A stretch of 64,000 nt of DNA, taken from positions 2,728,001 to 2,792,000 of the forward strand of contig NZ_CP108538.1 of the NCBI RefSeq assembly GCF_035994185.1, read 5' to 3'. The notes under the pieces were generated by a model. The model saw nothing but the letters and a program-made list of their open reading frames with translations. It was not told the DNA's origin and did not search any database. Below are positions 16,892 to 25,147 of the stretch, in pieces. Positions within the stretch are counted from its first letter, which is position 1. Each line of letters opens with the position of its first letter. The translations under genes and the position numbers were made by a program. Origin of the DNA: Streptomyces sp. NBC_01217 (GTDB lineage: Bacteria; Actinomycetota; Actinomycetes; Streptomycetales; Streptomycetaceae).

Positions 16892-18361
16892 GTGCGCCCA
16901 TCGATCCTGCGACGCCTGCTCCGGCGCGTCGCGTCCACGGCCGCTCTCGCCCTCGTCGCGGCGACGCTGAGCACCGTGGGAGCCGCCCAGCCGGCCGCTG
17001 CCGCCGGTGGCCTGCAGCAGGTCACCAACTTCGGCTCGAACCCCGGCAACCTTCAGATGTACGAGTACGCCCCCGCGGATCTGCCCGCGAACGCACCCCT
17101 GGTGATCGCCCTGCACGGCTGCACGCAGACCGCCAACGCCTACTACACCAACTCGGGTTGGCCGAAGTACGCGGATCTGTGGGGCTTCGCCGTGGTCTTC
17201 CCGCAGACCACGTCCGCCAACAACGCGCTGTCCTGCTTCGGCTGGTTCGACCCGGCCGAGGACAGCAGGGGCAAGGGCGAGGCGGCCTCGATCGTGCAGA
17301 TGGTGGAGCACGCGAAGCAGCAGTACGGCTCGGACGGGCGCCGGGTGTACGTCACCGGGCTCTCGGCGGGCGGCGGCATGACCGCTGACCTGCTGGCCGC
17401 GTACCCGGACGTGTTCGCGGGCGGCTCCGTGGCCTCGGGCCTGCCCGCCCAGTGCGCGACGAGCCAGGCGGCCGCGTCCGGCTGCCAGACGGGACCGCAG
17501 CAGCTGACACCCGCGCAGTGGGGCGATAAGGTGCGCGCCGCCTACCCGGGCTACTCGGGCCCCTGGCCCCGCGTGGCGATCTGGCAGGGCACCTCCGACT
17601 ACACGGTGTACCCCGCCAACGCCACGGCCCTGCGCGACCAGTGGACGAACGTCTGGGGCATCGGCCAGACCCCGTCGTCCACCGACACGCTGCCCGGCAA
17701 CACGACCCGCAGCATCTACAACGACGCCTCCGGGAAGCCCGCGGTGGAGACGTACTCCGTCTCCGGCATGGGCCACGGCCTGGCCGTGAGCCCCGGTTCG
17801 GGCACCGCCCAGTGCGGAACGACCGCCGCGTACTTCCTGAGCGCCATCTGCTCGACGTACTACACGGGCGTCTTCTGGGGCCTGGACCAGGACACTCCCG
17901 GCGGTGGCGGCCAGCTCCCCGCCCCGTCCGGTCTGCGGGTCACGGGAGTCACGACGAACAGCGCCTCCCTGTCCTGGAACGCTGTCCCGGACGCGGCCTC
18001 GTACGCGCTCTACCGCAACGGTACGAAGGTCGCCTCGCCCACCTCCACGACGTACACGGACACGGGCCTCGGCGCCGGTACCACGTACACGTACACCGTG
18101 GCGGCGGCCGACGGCTCGGGCACACCCGGCGCGACCTCCCCCCAGGTGACGGCGACCACGACCGGCGGCATACCCGCACAGTGCTACACGGCCACCAACT
18201 ACGCGCATGTGACGGCGGGAAGGGCACACACCACGGGCGGCTACGTGTACGCGAACGGCTCGAACGAGAACATGGGCCTGTACAACGTCTTCGTCACGCA
18301 CACGCTGAAGGAGTCACCAGCGGGCTACTTCGTGATCGCGGACACCGGCTGCACGGCGTAG
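16892..18361 (+). CDS. Secreted polyhydroxybutyrate depolymerase (catalytic type 1, Fn3, C-terminal binding domain)
   Basis: A 489-residue secreted esterase that should hydrolyse extracellular short-chain polyhydroxyalkanoate. A signal peptide covers residues 1 to about 38. The catalytic domain (about 40-335) shows the oxyanion motif LHGCTQT, the lipase box GLSAGGGM with Ser158, an Asp at 236 (GTSDYTVYP) and His295 (GMGHGLAVS). A fibronectin type III domain spans about 343-425, and a C-terminal domain (about 430-489, CYTATNYAHVTAGRAHTTGG) resembles the polymer-binding domain of these enzymes. The GTG at 16892 has GGGAGG upstream. It lies divergent to the 3-hydroxybutyrate dehydrogenase, which would use its product. 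Confidence 0.9.
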   Translation: MRPSILRRLLRRVASTAALALVAATLSTVGAAQPAAAAGGLQQVTNFGSNPGNLQMYEYAPADLPANAPLVIALHGCTQTANAYYTNSGWPKYADLWGFAVVFPQTTSANNALSCFGWFDPAEDSRGKGEAASIVQMVEHAKQQYGSDGRRVYVTGLSAGGGMTADLLAAYPDVFAGGSVASGLPAQCATSQAAASGCQTGPQQLTPAQWGDKVRAAYPGYSGPWPRVAIWQGTSDYTVYPANATALRDQWTNVWGIGQTPSSTDTLPGNTTRSIYNDASGKPAVETYSVSGMGHGLAVSPGSGTAQCGTTAAYFLSAICSTYYTGVFWGLDQDTPGGGGQLPAPSGLRVTGVTTNSASLSWNAVPDAASYALYRNGTKVASPTSTTYTDTGLGAGTTYTYTVAAADGSGTPGATSPQVTATTTGGIPAQCYTATNYAHVTAGRAHTTGGYVYANGSNENMGLYNVFVTHTLKESPAGYFVIADTGCTA

Positions 18362-18381
18362 GCGGACCGCAGCGGAGACGG

Positions 18382-19929
18382 TCATGGCTCGGTGTTCACG
18401 GGCGTCTTCGCAGGGCCCAGCTCGCGGATGATGCGGGTCAGGTCGGCCGGGGCGGCAGCGAGGCGGACCGGCTTGCCCGCGTCATCGAGTTCGGCGATGT
18501 GCCAGCTTCTGGGGACGGTGTCGCCGTCGCCGCCGCGGGCGCGCCGCAACTCCTTGACGGTGAGCCGCTCCACCGGTATCCGTCTCGCCGCGAACCGGCC
18601 CGGGCCCGGGTGGGGTGTCACCGCGGGCGGGCCGCCTCCGAGGACGATGTGGGTGCCGAAGCCGTGCGGGTTGTAGTCGGTGTGTTCCAGGAAGCAGGCC
18701 GCCAGGAACACACCGTCCTCGGCGGACTCCTCGATCGCTGTGGCCGCTGCGGCCTCTCCAGGCGTACGGACGCGGGTGGCGCGCCAGGCCCAGGTGAAGA
18801 GGCCCAGCGTGACCGACAAGCCCGCGACCGCCCATGTGATCGCTACAGGAGAGGTGAGCAGGGTCGTGGGGTGGAGGTAGCAGAGCGGCACCAGCCACAG
18901 GGCGGTACCGACGAGCGCGCCCGCGAACGGATGGGCCGACGGGAGGACCTCGTCGTCGGGCAGTCGGCGCCCGCGCAGGCGCAGCAGCACCTGGGCCCCG
19001 GGGTAGCCCGCGGCGAGGACGCATCCGGCCGCGATGACGGCCGGTTCCCCGGCAGCGGGGATGTGCTCGCGCCACACATGGCTCTCTCCGGCGACCTCCC
19101 TCACCTCGCCGCGCCAGAAGGTCAGTTCGACGCTGTCGCCGGGCCGGAACCCCTGGGCGGCCTCTCGCGGGACCGCGAGTCGCTCCAGCGGCCGGCTGTC
19201 GGCGAAGTACAGCCAGCTGCGCTTCTTGGGCCGGTTGGCCTCGGTCTGCGCGATCACGGCCGGCAGGGTGGCCAGGCACTCGCCTCGCTCCGTTGCGGGC
19301 GTCTCTGCGGTGCACGGGGTGGCCGACTTCCACGCCTGCGCATCGGACGCGGTACTCGGCACGAACCACGCGGCCAGGCCCGCGCACGCGAGCAGCAGCA
19401 CGCACAGGCCCACCGATCCGGCCCAGCCGCGCCCGGCGGTGCGGGACGAGACGACGGGGACGTGGCTCGACTCCGGGGCTCCGTAGAGGCGGTGCAGCGC
19501 ACGGAGCGCGTCCAGCTTCGCGTCGAAGTCCGGGCGGTCGTCGCAGGACCGGCTCTGCGGCAGGGGAAGCAGCCACGTGCGCCGGTTGCGCAGCAAAAGG
19601 CTGACGCGACGTGTCTCCGGGATCCGGGGGTTGTTCACGTACTTCAGGCGTACGCGCACGTCGGCGACATCGCGCCACGGCACATCCCGGCGGCGCAGCA
19701 GCGTCCGGAAGTGCAGGCCGTACGCGTCGGCGCTCACCCGGGCTGTGACCGCGCGGAGCGACGCGATGCCCACCAGCGCGAGAAGCAGGCCGACGCCCAG
19801 CCACACGTCCGGGCCCCAGTACGCCGTGCACACCGCGGCCAGGATCGCCCCGGCCGCTCCGAGTCCGACGAAGGACCACAGGGTGCGCTTCCCACGCGGA
19901 CGGCAGGTCACCTCCCGGACATTGGTCAT
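18382..19929 (-). CDS. Hypothetical membrane protein with bacterial PH-like domain
   Basis: A 515-residue protein not assigned to a named family. Two N-terminal transmembrane helices (about residues 16-58) are followed by a PH-like segment (VSADAYGLHFRTLLRRRDVP, WRDVADVRVRLKYVNNP). A third helix (VGLCVLLLACAGLAAWFVPS) and an extracellular domain with paired Cys (PCTAETPATERGEC) come next. Two to four more helices follow before a cytosolic tail. The ATG at 19929 is preferred; an extension further upstream is low-complexity and unlikely to be translated. The stop is 20 bp from the convergent depolymerase stop. Confidence 0.7.
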   Translation of the reverse strand: MTNVREVTCRPRGKRTLWSFVGLGAAGAILAAVCTAYWGPDVWLGVGLLLALVGIASLRAVTARVSADAYGLHFRTLLRRRDVPWRDVADVRVRLKYVNNPRIPETRRVSLLLRNRRTWLLPLPQSRSCDDRPDFDAKLDALRALHRLYGAPESSHVPVVSSRTAGRGWAGSVGLCVLLLACAGLAAWFVPSTASDAQAWKSATPCTAETPATERGECLATLPAVIAQTEANRPKKRSWLYFADSRPLERLAVPREAAQGFRPGDSVELTFWRGEVREVAGESHVWREHIPAAGEPAVIAAGCVLAAGYPGAQVLLRLRGRRLPDDEVLPSAHPFAGALVGTALWLVPLCYLHPTTLLTSPVAITWAVAGLSVTLGLFTWAWRATRVRTPGEAAAATAIEESAEDGVFLAACFLEHTDYNPHGFGTHIVLGGGPPAVTPHPGPGRFAARRIPVERLTVKELRRARGGDGDTVPRSWHIAELDDAGKPVRLAAAPADLTRIIRELGPAKTPVNTEP

Positions 19930-20196
19930 GCGCGGAATCCTGCCACCGGCCGAGCTGCACTTGCTTGTGCAGTGTCCGGCAGCTTCCCGGCCCGCCACGC
20001 TGCCGACTGCGTACCAGCGTTTCATCACCCGCAAGGGCTTCCGCCGCCGCGGCATCACGTGCGCGCCCGCACGCGCCACGATCGATTTCGCGCGCGAGCG
20101 CGGGGGTCGCCAAGGTGAACAGGTCCACACTCGGGCGGGGCCGTCATGCGGACTGACTTCTGACCGTGTTCCCCCTTCCCCGCCTGCTCCTCCCTC
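19930..20196. other. Intergenic region upstream of the PH-like membrane protein
   Basis: Holds the promoter of the minus-strand membrane-protein gene. CTGCAC (19955-19960) and GTGCAG (19967-19972) form a 6-bp inverted repeat with a 6-nt spacer, 26 bp upstream of the start, a possible operator. No coding potential that I can support. Confidence 0.4.
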
Positions 20197-20232
20197 TACT
20201 CCTCCTGCTCCTCCTACTCCTCCTACTCCTCC
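20197..20232. repeat. Four 9-bp tandem repeats over the ferredoxin stop codon
   Basis: Units TACTCCTCC, TGCTCCTCC, TACTCCTCC, TACTCCTCC lie end to end. On the minus strand each unit reads GAG GAG TAG (one unit CAG) in frame with the ferredoxin, whose stop is the first TAG (20223-20225). Copy-number or point changes would alter the length of a Glu-rich tail. Confidence 0.8.
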
Positions 20233-20459
20233 GGCGGGAAGACGACCTCTCCCGAGCCGATCAGTGTGATCGTGATCGCCTCGACCGGGCACCCCTCGGC
20301 CGCGGCGAGGACCTGCTCGTTGGCATCGGTCTCCGGATCCGCCGGATGGGACTGCCGGGCGGAATCCAGCGTGAATCCGCCCGGGGCGTGGTTCACGCAC
20401 ATCCCGGCGCCGATGCAGATGTTGCGGTCGACCTCCACGGCCCAGCGGTCCCCCATCAC
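20223..20459 (-). CDS. Small ferredoxin ([3Fe-4S] type)
   Basis: A 78-residue ferredoxin with WAVEVDRNICIGAGMCVNHA and a distal Cys-Pro (AAAEGCPVEAITI). The middle ligand of a 4Fe-4S site is replaced (C-I-G-A-G-M-C, Cys-x5-Cys), which fits the 3Fe-4S ferredoxins that feed electrons to actinomycete cytochrome P450s. The GTG at 20459 overlaps the aldehyde dehydrogenase stop by 4 bp; the ATG at 20456 is an alternative. It is co-transcribed with the dehydrogenase. The only P450 in the window is the CYP125-like enzyme at 54 kb, a possible partner. Its C-terminus ends in a repeat tract. Confidence 0.88.
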   Translation of the reverse strand: MMGDRWAVEVDRNICIGAGMCVNHAPGGFTLDSARQSHPADPETDANEQVLAAAEGCPVEAITITLIGSGEVVFPPEE

Positions 20460-21916
20460 GCCCCCTCGTATCCGGCCGGCAGATGGATCATCTTGTGCTC
20501 GAAGAACTCGCCGTATCCCTCGGGGCCGAACTCCCGTCCCAGTCCGGAGTTCTTGTAGCCCCCGAACGGGCCCAGCATGTCGAGACTGAAGGTGTTCACG
20601 CTGTACGTGCCCGTCCTGACCCGGCGGGCGATGTCGATGCCGCGCTCGGTGTCGGCGGTCCAGACGCTGCCGCTGAGGCCGTAGTCGGAGTCGTTGGCGA
20701 TCCGTACGGCCTCGGCCTCGTCACCGTACGGCAGAAGGCAGATGACGGGGCCGAAGATCTCCTCGCGGGCGATGCGCATGGAGTTGTCGACGCCACCGAA
20801 GAGGGTCGGCTCGACGTACCAGCCACGCTCCTGGGACGCCGGACGGCCGCCGCCGGTAAGGATCTTGGCGCCCTCGTCCTGGCCGATCCGGATGTAGTCG
20901 AGGGAGCGCCGCTGCTGGCGCTGTGCGACGAGGGGGCCGATCTCGGTGGCGGGATCGAGCGGGTCGCCGACCTTCAGCGCGCCCGCCGCTGCGGCGAACG
21001 CCTCGGCCATCTCGTCGTAGCGGGAGCGCGGGACGAGGATGCGGGTCTGGGCGACGCACGCCTGGCCGTTGATCATCCAGGCGAAGGGGACGATGCCCGC
21101 GACGGCCGCGTCCAGATCGGCGTCGGGGAGGATGACGGCGGCGGACTTCCCGCCCAACTCCAGCGTCACCCGGGTGAGGTTGCGGGATGCGACCTCCATC
21201 ACCCGGCGCCCCGCGGCCACGGACCCGGTGAACGACACCTTGTCGACGCCCGGATGCCCGACCAGGTACTCGCTGACCTCGCGTTCGGCCGGCAGGATCG
21301 ACAGCACCCCCTCCGGCAGCCCGGCCTCGGCGGCGATCTCCGCCAGGATGTAGGCGTCCAGCGGGGATTCGGGCGAGACCTTGAGCACGGCGGAGCAGCC
21401 GGCCAGCAGCGCGGGTGCGAGCTTGGCGGCGGCGGTGAACTGCGGAACGTTCCACGGCACGACGGCCGCGACCACCCCGACCGGCTCCCGCCGTACGAGC
21501 AGCGGCCCGAGAACCCCGTCCCGCCGCTCCTCGTACGGGAAGGTGCGGGCGACGGTGATCGCCGCGTCCCACACCATCATCGCGGCGAGCGCCTGCACCA
21601 TGACAGCGGACGTGTACGGGGTGCCGTTCTCCGAGCTGATGACCCGGGCGATCTCCTCGTACCGCACGGCGAACGCGTCCTTGATCCGCCCGACCACAGC
21701 GATCCGCTCGTCCAGAGCCATCCGCGCCCAGGGCCCCTCGTCGAACGCCCGCCGCGCAACGGCGACGGCCCGGTCCACATCCGCTTCGCAGGCATGCGGC
21801 ACCCGGCCGATGACCTGTTCGGTGTGCGGGGAGATGACCTCGATGACATCCCGGCCCAGCGGATCGACCAACTCCCCGCCGATGAACAGTTTTCCGTGTT
21901 CGACAAGCTCGCTCAT
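20456..21916 (-). CDS. Aldehyde dehydrogenase family protein
   Basis: A 486-residue NAD(P)-dependent aldehyde dehydrogenase. The general base is Glu253 (TLELGGKSA), the nucleophile Cys287 (MINGQACVAQTR), with the N-terminal motif VVPWNVPQF and the NAD loop FTGSVAAGRRV. The C-terminal NSGLGREFGPEGYGEFFEHK is typical of actinomycete aldehyde dehydrogenases often found near P450 and steroid or terpene catabolism genes. It leads a two-gene unit with the ferredoxin. Two overlapping palindromes lie 32-61 bp upstream of its start. The substrate is not known; oxidation of a P450-derived aldehyde is an inference. Confidence 0.9.
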   Translation of the reverse strand: MSELVEHGKLFIGGELVDPLGRDVIEVISPHTEQVIGRVPHACEADVDRAVAVARRAFDEGPWARMALDERIAVVGRIKDAFAVRYEEIARVISSENGTPYTSAVMVQALAAMMVWDAAITVARTFPYEERRDGVLGPLLVRREPVGVVAAVVPWNVPQFTAAAKLAPALLAGCSAVLKVSPESPLDAYILAEIAAEAGLPEGVLSILPAEREVSEYLVGHPGVDKVSFTGSVAAGRRVMEVASRNLTRVTLELGGKSAAVILPDADLDAAVAGIVPFAWMINGQACVAQTRILVPRSRYDEMAEAFAAAAGALKVGDPLDPATEIGPLVAQRQQRRSLDYIRIGQDEGAKILTGGGRPASQERGWYVEPTLFGGVDNSMRIAREEIFGPVICLLPYGDEAEAVRIANDSDYGLSGSVWTADTERGIDIARRVRTGTYSVNTFSLDMLGPFGGYKNSGLGREFGPEGYGEFFEHKMIHLPAGYEGA

Positions 21917-21947
21917 GGCTGCTGCCTCCCGCGACCCGGCACATTTC

Positions 21948-21977
21948 CTGACTCTGTGTCAGAACTGATACCAGTTC
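21948..21977. promoter_or_regulatory. Two overlapping palindromes upstream of aldehyde dehydrogenase
   Basis: CTGAC-TCTGT-GTCAG (21948-21962) is a perfect 5-bp inverted repeat. GAACTGATACCAGTTC (21962-21977) is a palindrome except for its two central base pairs. They overlap by one base and sit where the promoter should be. Both look like TetR-family operators. Neither matches the 2-nt spacing of the KstR motif, so a different regulator is likely. Confidence 0.55.
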
Positions 21978-22089
21978 CAGTTCCAGGAGTCCACGGCCGG
22001 GACAGCTCCCATCGGGCTCACCATCGGATCGATTCCACACCCCCGCCGACACGCGCGCAGGACGGGGAGTTGGCCGGAAGGGCCGTATC

Positions 22090-22206
22090 CGGAGCGGTTT
22101 GCGACAGCAGTTCGGGGGCGTGATCCGGCGGTTCAAGACGGGCGGGCAGCGGTGGGAGATGCCGAAGAAGTTCGGTGCCCGATCGACCGTGCACAAAGAC
22201 CTCGTC
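22090..22206 (+). pseudogene. IS5-like transposase fragment
   Basis: Thirty-nine codons read RSGLRQQFGGVIRRFKTGGQ and then RWEMPKKFGARSTVHKDLV. This is the N-terminal DUF4096-type segment of IS5-family transposases (the RFRTG-W-R-E-P-FG-W-TV pattern). No start, stop or catalytic domain remains; the next feature on its right is an oppositely oriented transposase fragment. Confidence 0.65.
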
Positions 22207-22220
22207 CCGGCTCTCATGTC

Positions 22221-22886
22221 TCACCCGTCAAAGCAGGACCAGTGAAACCCATGTTCTAGAAGTGGCGGCAGAGTTCCGCGGTGGAGCGCGCCGAAGCTCA
22301 CGACCGCCTCGTTCTCGTCGCAGCTGACCTGCGTGAGCAAGCCCGGGGCCACGAAGAACCTTTCGGCCGTGTAGGTCGGCAGGAACGGACTCAGGGGTAT
22401 GGGACGCAGCATGCCCCACAGCGCGTCAAGGCTCGCGGTCGGCATGCGGTAGGTCGATGCGTGGTAGGGGGCGGCATTCATGGCTTCATTGAGGGTGAAC
22501 TGCAGGAGGAAGCGGCTCAGCGGTTCCTCTTCGAGGATCGCCTCCGGGTCCGCAGCACGGGTCTTCAGTGAGCCACACCCGGGGATCGGCTCCGCCCGGT
22601 TCAGGGCCTTGGCCTCGGCGACCTGCACGGGGGTGAAACGGGCCGGGCGCCCCGAGCGCCTGCGGTCGGCCAGGGCTGGCAGCCGGCCGTCGGCGAAGCG
22701 GTTGCGCCAGGTCCGCACGGTGTCCAGGTGCAGGCCCGTCTCGCGGGCAATGTGCGCATTGGGGCGCCCGCGGGCCGCGTGCAGCACGATCGCGGCCCGC
22801 TGCCGGGCCTGGTACGCGGTCTTGTGACCGTAGGCCGCCTTCTTCAACCGCTCACGTTCGGCGTTGGTCAGGACGATCGGACGGGC
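22221..22886 (-). pseudogene. Chimeric remnant: IS630-type transposase N-terminus joined to an unrelated gene tail
   Basis: The upstream part (RPIVLTNAERERLKKAAYGH, KTAYQARQRAAIVLHAARGR, LADRRRSGRPARFTPVQVAE) is the helix-turn-helix region of Streptomyces IS630-like transposases. After AEAKAL the match stops and the frame runs into a different sequence: EEPLSRFLLQFTLNEAMNAA, YHASTYRMPTASLDALWGML, LHRGTLPPLLEHGFHWSCFD. That tail looks like the C-terminus of a host protein of unknown family, possibly SMI1/KNR4-like. No DDE catalytic residues are left. The frame is open by chance across the junction; expression is unlikely. Confidence 0.65.
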
Positions 22887-23035
22887 GAGGGCAACAGGCG
22901 TGGCAGGCAGGCCGATCGGGAGAAGTGGATCACCGGGACCGCAGTCTGCCGTGTCCGTGGCGGGACTCGTCGGGCAGGATGACCGTCATACCCACGCCCC
23001 CGGATTCCACAAGGCCACCGTCCTATTGTTGGCTG

Positions 23036-23704
23036 ATGCGCGCACACCATATTGACCGCCCAGCCGATCTCGACGTCGTCCGTGAGTCCTATGACCAGGT
23101 GGCCGACAACTACGCCCACATGGTGGTGACGACGGGCATGGGTGACATCCGTCGCCATCCCTGGCTCAAGGCGTCGATCGACGCCTTCGCCGACACCGTG
23201 GGCGAGCTCGGGCCCGTCCTCGACGTCGGTTGCGGCCCCGGCACGGTGACCGGCTACCTCGCCGAACGCGGACTCGACGTATCCGGGGTAGACCTCTCTC
23301 CCCGCATGATCGAGAACGCGCGCCGTCTTCATCCGCAATGCCGCTTCAGCGTCGCCTCCGCCACCGAGCTCGACCTCGGTGAAGCCTCCCTCGGCGGCGT
23401 GCTCGGGTGGTGGTCACTGTTCAACCTCCCCCGCGATGTCCTTCCACAGGTCCTCGCCCATTTCGCGCACGCCCTGAAGCCGGGCGGGCACTTCATCGCC
23501 GCCACACACGTCGGCGACGAGGATGCGGTGCGCACCGAGGCCTACGGAGGAGTGCCCGTTCGTTGGACCACGCACAAGTGGCGGCCGGAGCAGCTCGTGG
23601 ACCTGATCGAGCAGGCCGGACTGCACCCGGTCGCCGAACTCCGGCTCCCTGCGGATGAGCAGACCGGGCCGGGCGTGGTCGTCATGGCCAAGCGCCCCGT
23701 CTGA
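23036..23704 (+). CDS. Class I SAM-dependent methyltransferase
   Basis: A 222-residue methyltransferase starting MRAHHIDRPADLDVVRESYD. Motif I is VLDVGCGPGTVTGYLAERGL (residues about 62-81), the acidic residue of motif II is in VSGVDLSPRM, and FAHALKPGGHFIAATHVGDE follows. The chosen ATG sits after GTTGGCTG with a weak ribosome site; the open frame further up has no family similarity. It is boxed in by transposase fragments on both sides, so it may have arrived with, or survived among, mobile DNA. The substrate is unknown. Confidence 0.8.
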   Translation: MRAHHIDRPADLDVVRESYDQVADNYAHMVVTTGMGDIRRHPWLKASIDAFADTVGELGPVLDVGCGPGTVTGYLAERGLDVSGVDLSPRMIENARRLHPQCRFSVASATELDLGEASLGGVLGWWSLFNLPRDVLPQVLAHFAHALKPGGHFIAATHVGDEDAVRTEAYGGVPVRWTTHKWRPEQLVDLIEQAGLHPVAELRLPADEQTGPGVVVMAKRPV

Positions 23705-23752
23705 GGACCCCAGGCCCCGGAGGCGGCACGCTCTGGACTGCGCCTGCGCCCT

Positions 23753-24325
23753 CTACCTCGCAGCCCCCGACATCAGACCAGCCCCACACGACGCCGCCTC
23801 CGGAGTCAACCCCCGAAGGACCTCCGGAGGCGACCACTTAGCGCCGTGAGATGTCTTCTTCGTGTCCACGCTGATCACCGGCTCCCCGCTGTCCTGGTGG
23901 TTGCGGGTCTGTTCGTTGAGGTAGTGGAACTGCACGTCCCGGTCGGGGTGTTGCTTGCCTTCCAGGGTCTTGGCGTTGCTCTGCAGGCTGAAGCCCTCCT
24001 CGCGTAGGAAATCGCCCACCGAGTCCGCGGAGATCCGGTGGCCCTGGCGGGTCAGCTGCTCGGCGAGCCGGCGGGTGGATTTGGTGGTCCGGCGAAGCGG
24101 CGGCATGGGATCCCCGCGAACATCCGGCTCGACCAGCGTGAGAAGCGCATCCCGGGCGGCTGGGTTCAGGTCGACGACGCGTTTGCGGCCGCCGCCGGCT
24201 CTGCGGACACGTCCCAACGGGGGATCACCGGAATCGAGTTCCCGCACACCGGGCGAGACAGTGCCCTGACGGACACCGGCGGCACGGGCAACCGTCCTGA
24301 TCCAGTGAGTCTTCTGGATCGTCAT
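23753..24325 (-). pseudogene. ISAzo13-type transposase fragment
   Basis: The segment TVARAAGVRQGTVSPGVREL, GDPPLGRVRRAGGGRKR, EPDVRGDPMPPLRRTTKST, SVGDFLREEGFSLQSNAKT, GKQHPDRDVQFHYLNEQ and PVISVDTKK matches ISAzo13/Rhodopirellula-type transposases up to the first catalytic Asp. At 23855 the match breaks off, where LVG-type sequence is expected, and a short unrelated tail (SHGAKWSPPEVLRGLTPEAA) leads to a stop. The N-terminus is also replaced. About one third of the enzyme remains and it cannot be active. Confidence 0.75.
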
Positions 24326-24358
24326 CAGGTGTCCCTTCCGGTGAAGTTCCCACCTAAT

Positions 24359-25135
24359 TCATGACACTCCCACGGTGTTGCGAAGTTCACCGATTCCTTT
24401 GATGGCGACGGTGATGCTGCTGCCGTCGTGAAGTTGGCCGGTGCCTGTCGCCGCTGGGGTTCCGGTGGTGATCAGATCGCCCGGCATGAGTGTGGTGCGA
24501 GCGCTGACGCGTTCGATGAGGGTGGCGACGTCGAAGAGCAGGTCGGAGGTGTTGGCCTTCTGTCTCAGGCGGCCGTCGAGGGTCGCGGTCAGGGTGAGTC
24601 CGCGGGCGCCGGGGGGCAGTTCGTCGGGGGTGACGAGCTGCGGGCCTATGGCGACGACGGCCGGCCAGCCGATCGCCGCGATGGTGTTGACGATGGTGTA
24701 ACCGGCGACGCTTCGTAGCGTTCTCGCCCTGGGGACGCGGGAGGTGTACTGACCGATCACGACTCCGAGTTCGACGCCCCACTGGATGTCCGGTGCGGGA
24801 GTGAGCCGAAGGGTGTCCCGGTCACCGGCGAGAGCGGCGACGGGGGTGGTCAGCAGTCGGGGTATCGCTGGTGGCGGCGTGTTCAGTTCCTTGGCGCGCG
24901 TGGCGTAGTTCACCTCTGCCTGTGTGAAGGTCGCCAGCCGTGTGGTGAGTGGTCCGGTGGCGGTCGGAGCGTGGGTGGGGGTGAGGAGTTCTCCAGGTGC
25001 GGCGGCGTGCTCCTGCCATGACTCGCAGGTGAGCAGGGTGCCGACGTCGGAGAAGGGCAGGAGGGTACGACGGTTGTTGTCCAGCCGTGCGGCGGCGGTG
25101 CGGGTGCTGGTGATGCGCAGGGTCGTCAGTCTCAT
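24359..25135 (-). CDS. Fumarylacetoacetate hydrolase family protein
   Basis: A 258-residue protein of the FAH/HpcE superfamily, which hydrolyses or decarboxylates 1,3-dicarbonyl and 2-oxo acids from aromatic breakdown. The metal-site segment is IQWGVELGVVIGQYTSRVPR, followed by RSVAGYTIVNTIAAIG, then the C-terminal MPGDLITTGTPAATG signature. The ATG at 25135 has GAGGAAG upstream and lies 12 bp after the histidine kinase stop, so it may be the third gene of the regulator-kinase operon. Codons such as CAA, CTT, AAA and GGA near its 3' end are more AT-rich at the third position than in the neighbours, hinting at transfer. The substrate is unknown. Confidence 0.82.
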   Translation of the reverse strand: MRLTTLRITSTRTAAARLDNNRRTLLPFSDVGTLLTCESWQEHAAAPGELLTPTHAPTATGPLTTRLATFTQAEVNYATRAKELNTPPPAIPRLLTTPVAALAGDRDTLRLTPAPDIQWGVELGVVIGQYTSRVPRARTLRSVAGYTIVNTIAAIGWPAVVAIGPQLVTPDELPPGARGLTLTATLDGRLRQKANTSDLLFDVATLIERVSARTTLMPGDLITTGTPAATGTGQLHDGSSITVAIKGIGELRNTVGVS

Positions 25136-25147
25136 CGGTGAGCTTCC

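Noticed and set aside
18482..20128. Long minus-strand frame overlapping the PH-like membrane protein
   Set aside because: It is another frame of the same strand with Arg/Pro-rich, motif-free translation; the 18382-19929 frame has the membrane helices.
21962..21977. KstR operator before the aldehyde dehydrogenase
   Set aside because: The AAC and GTT half-sites are separated by more than the two bases of the KstR consensus, so it was reported as an unknown operator.
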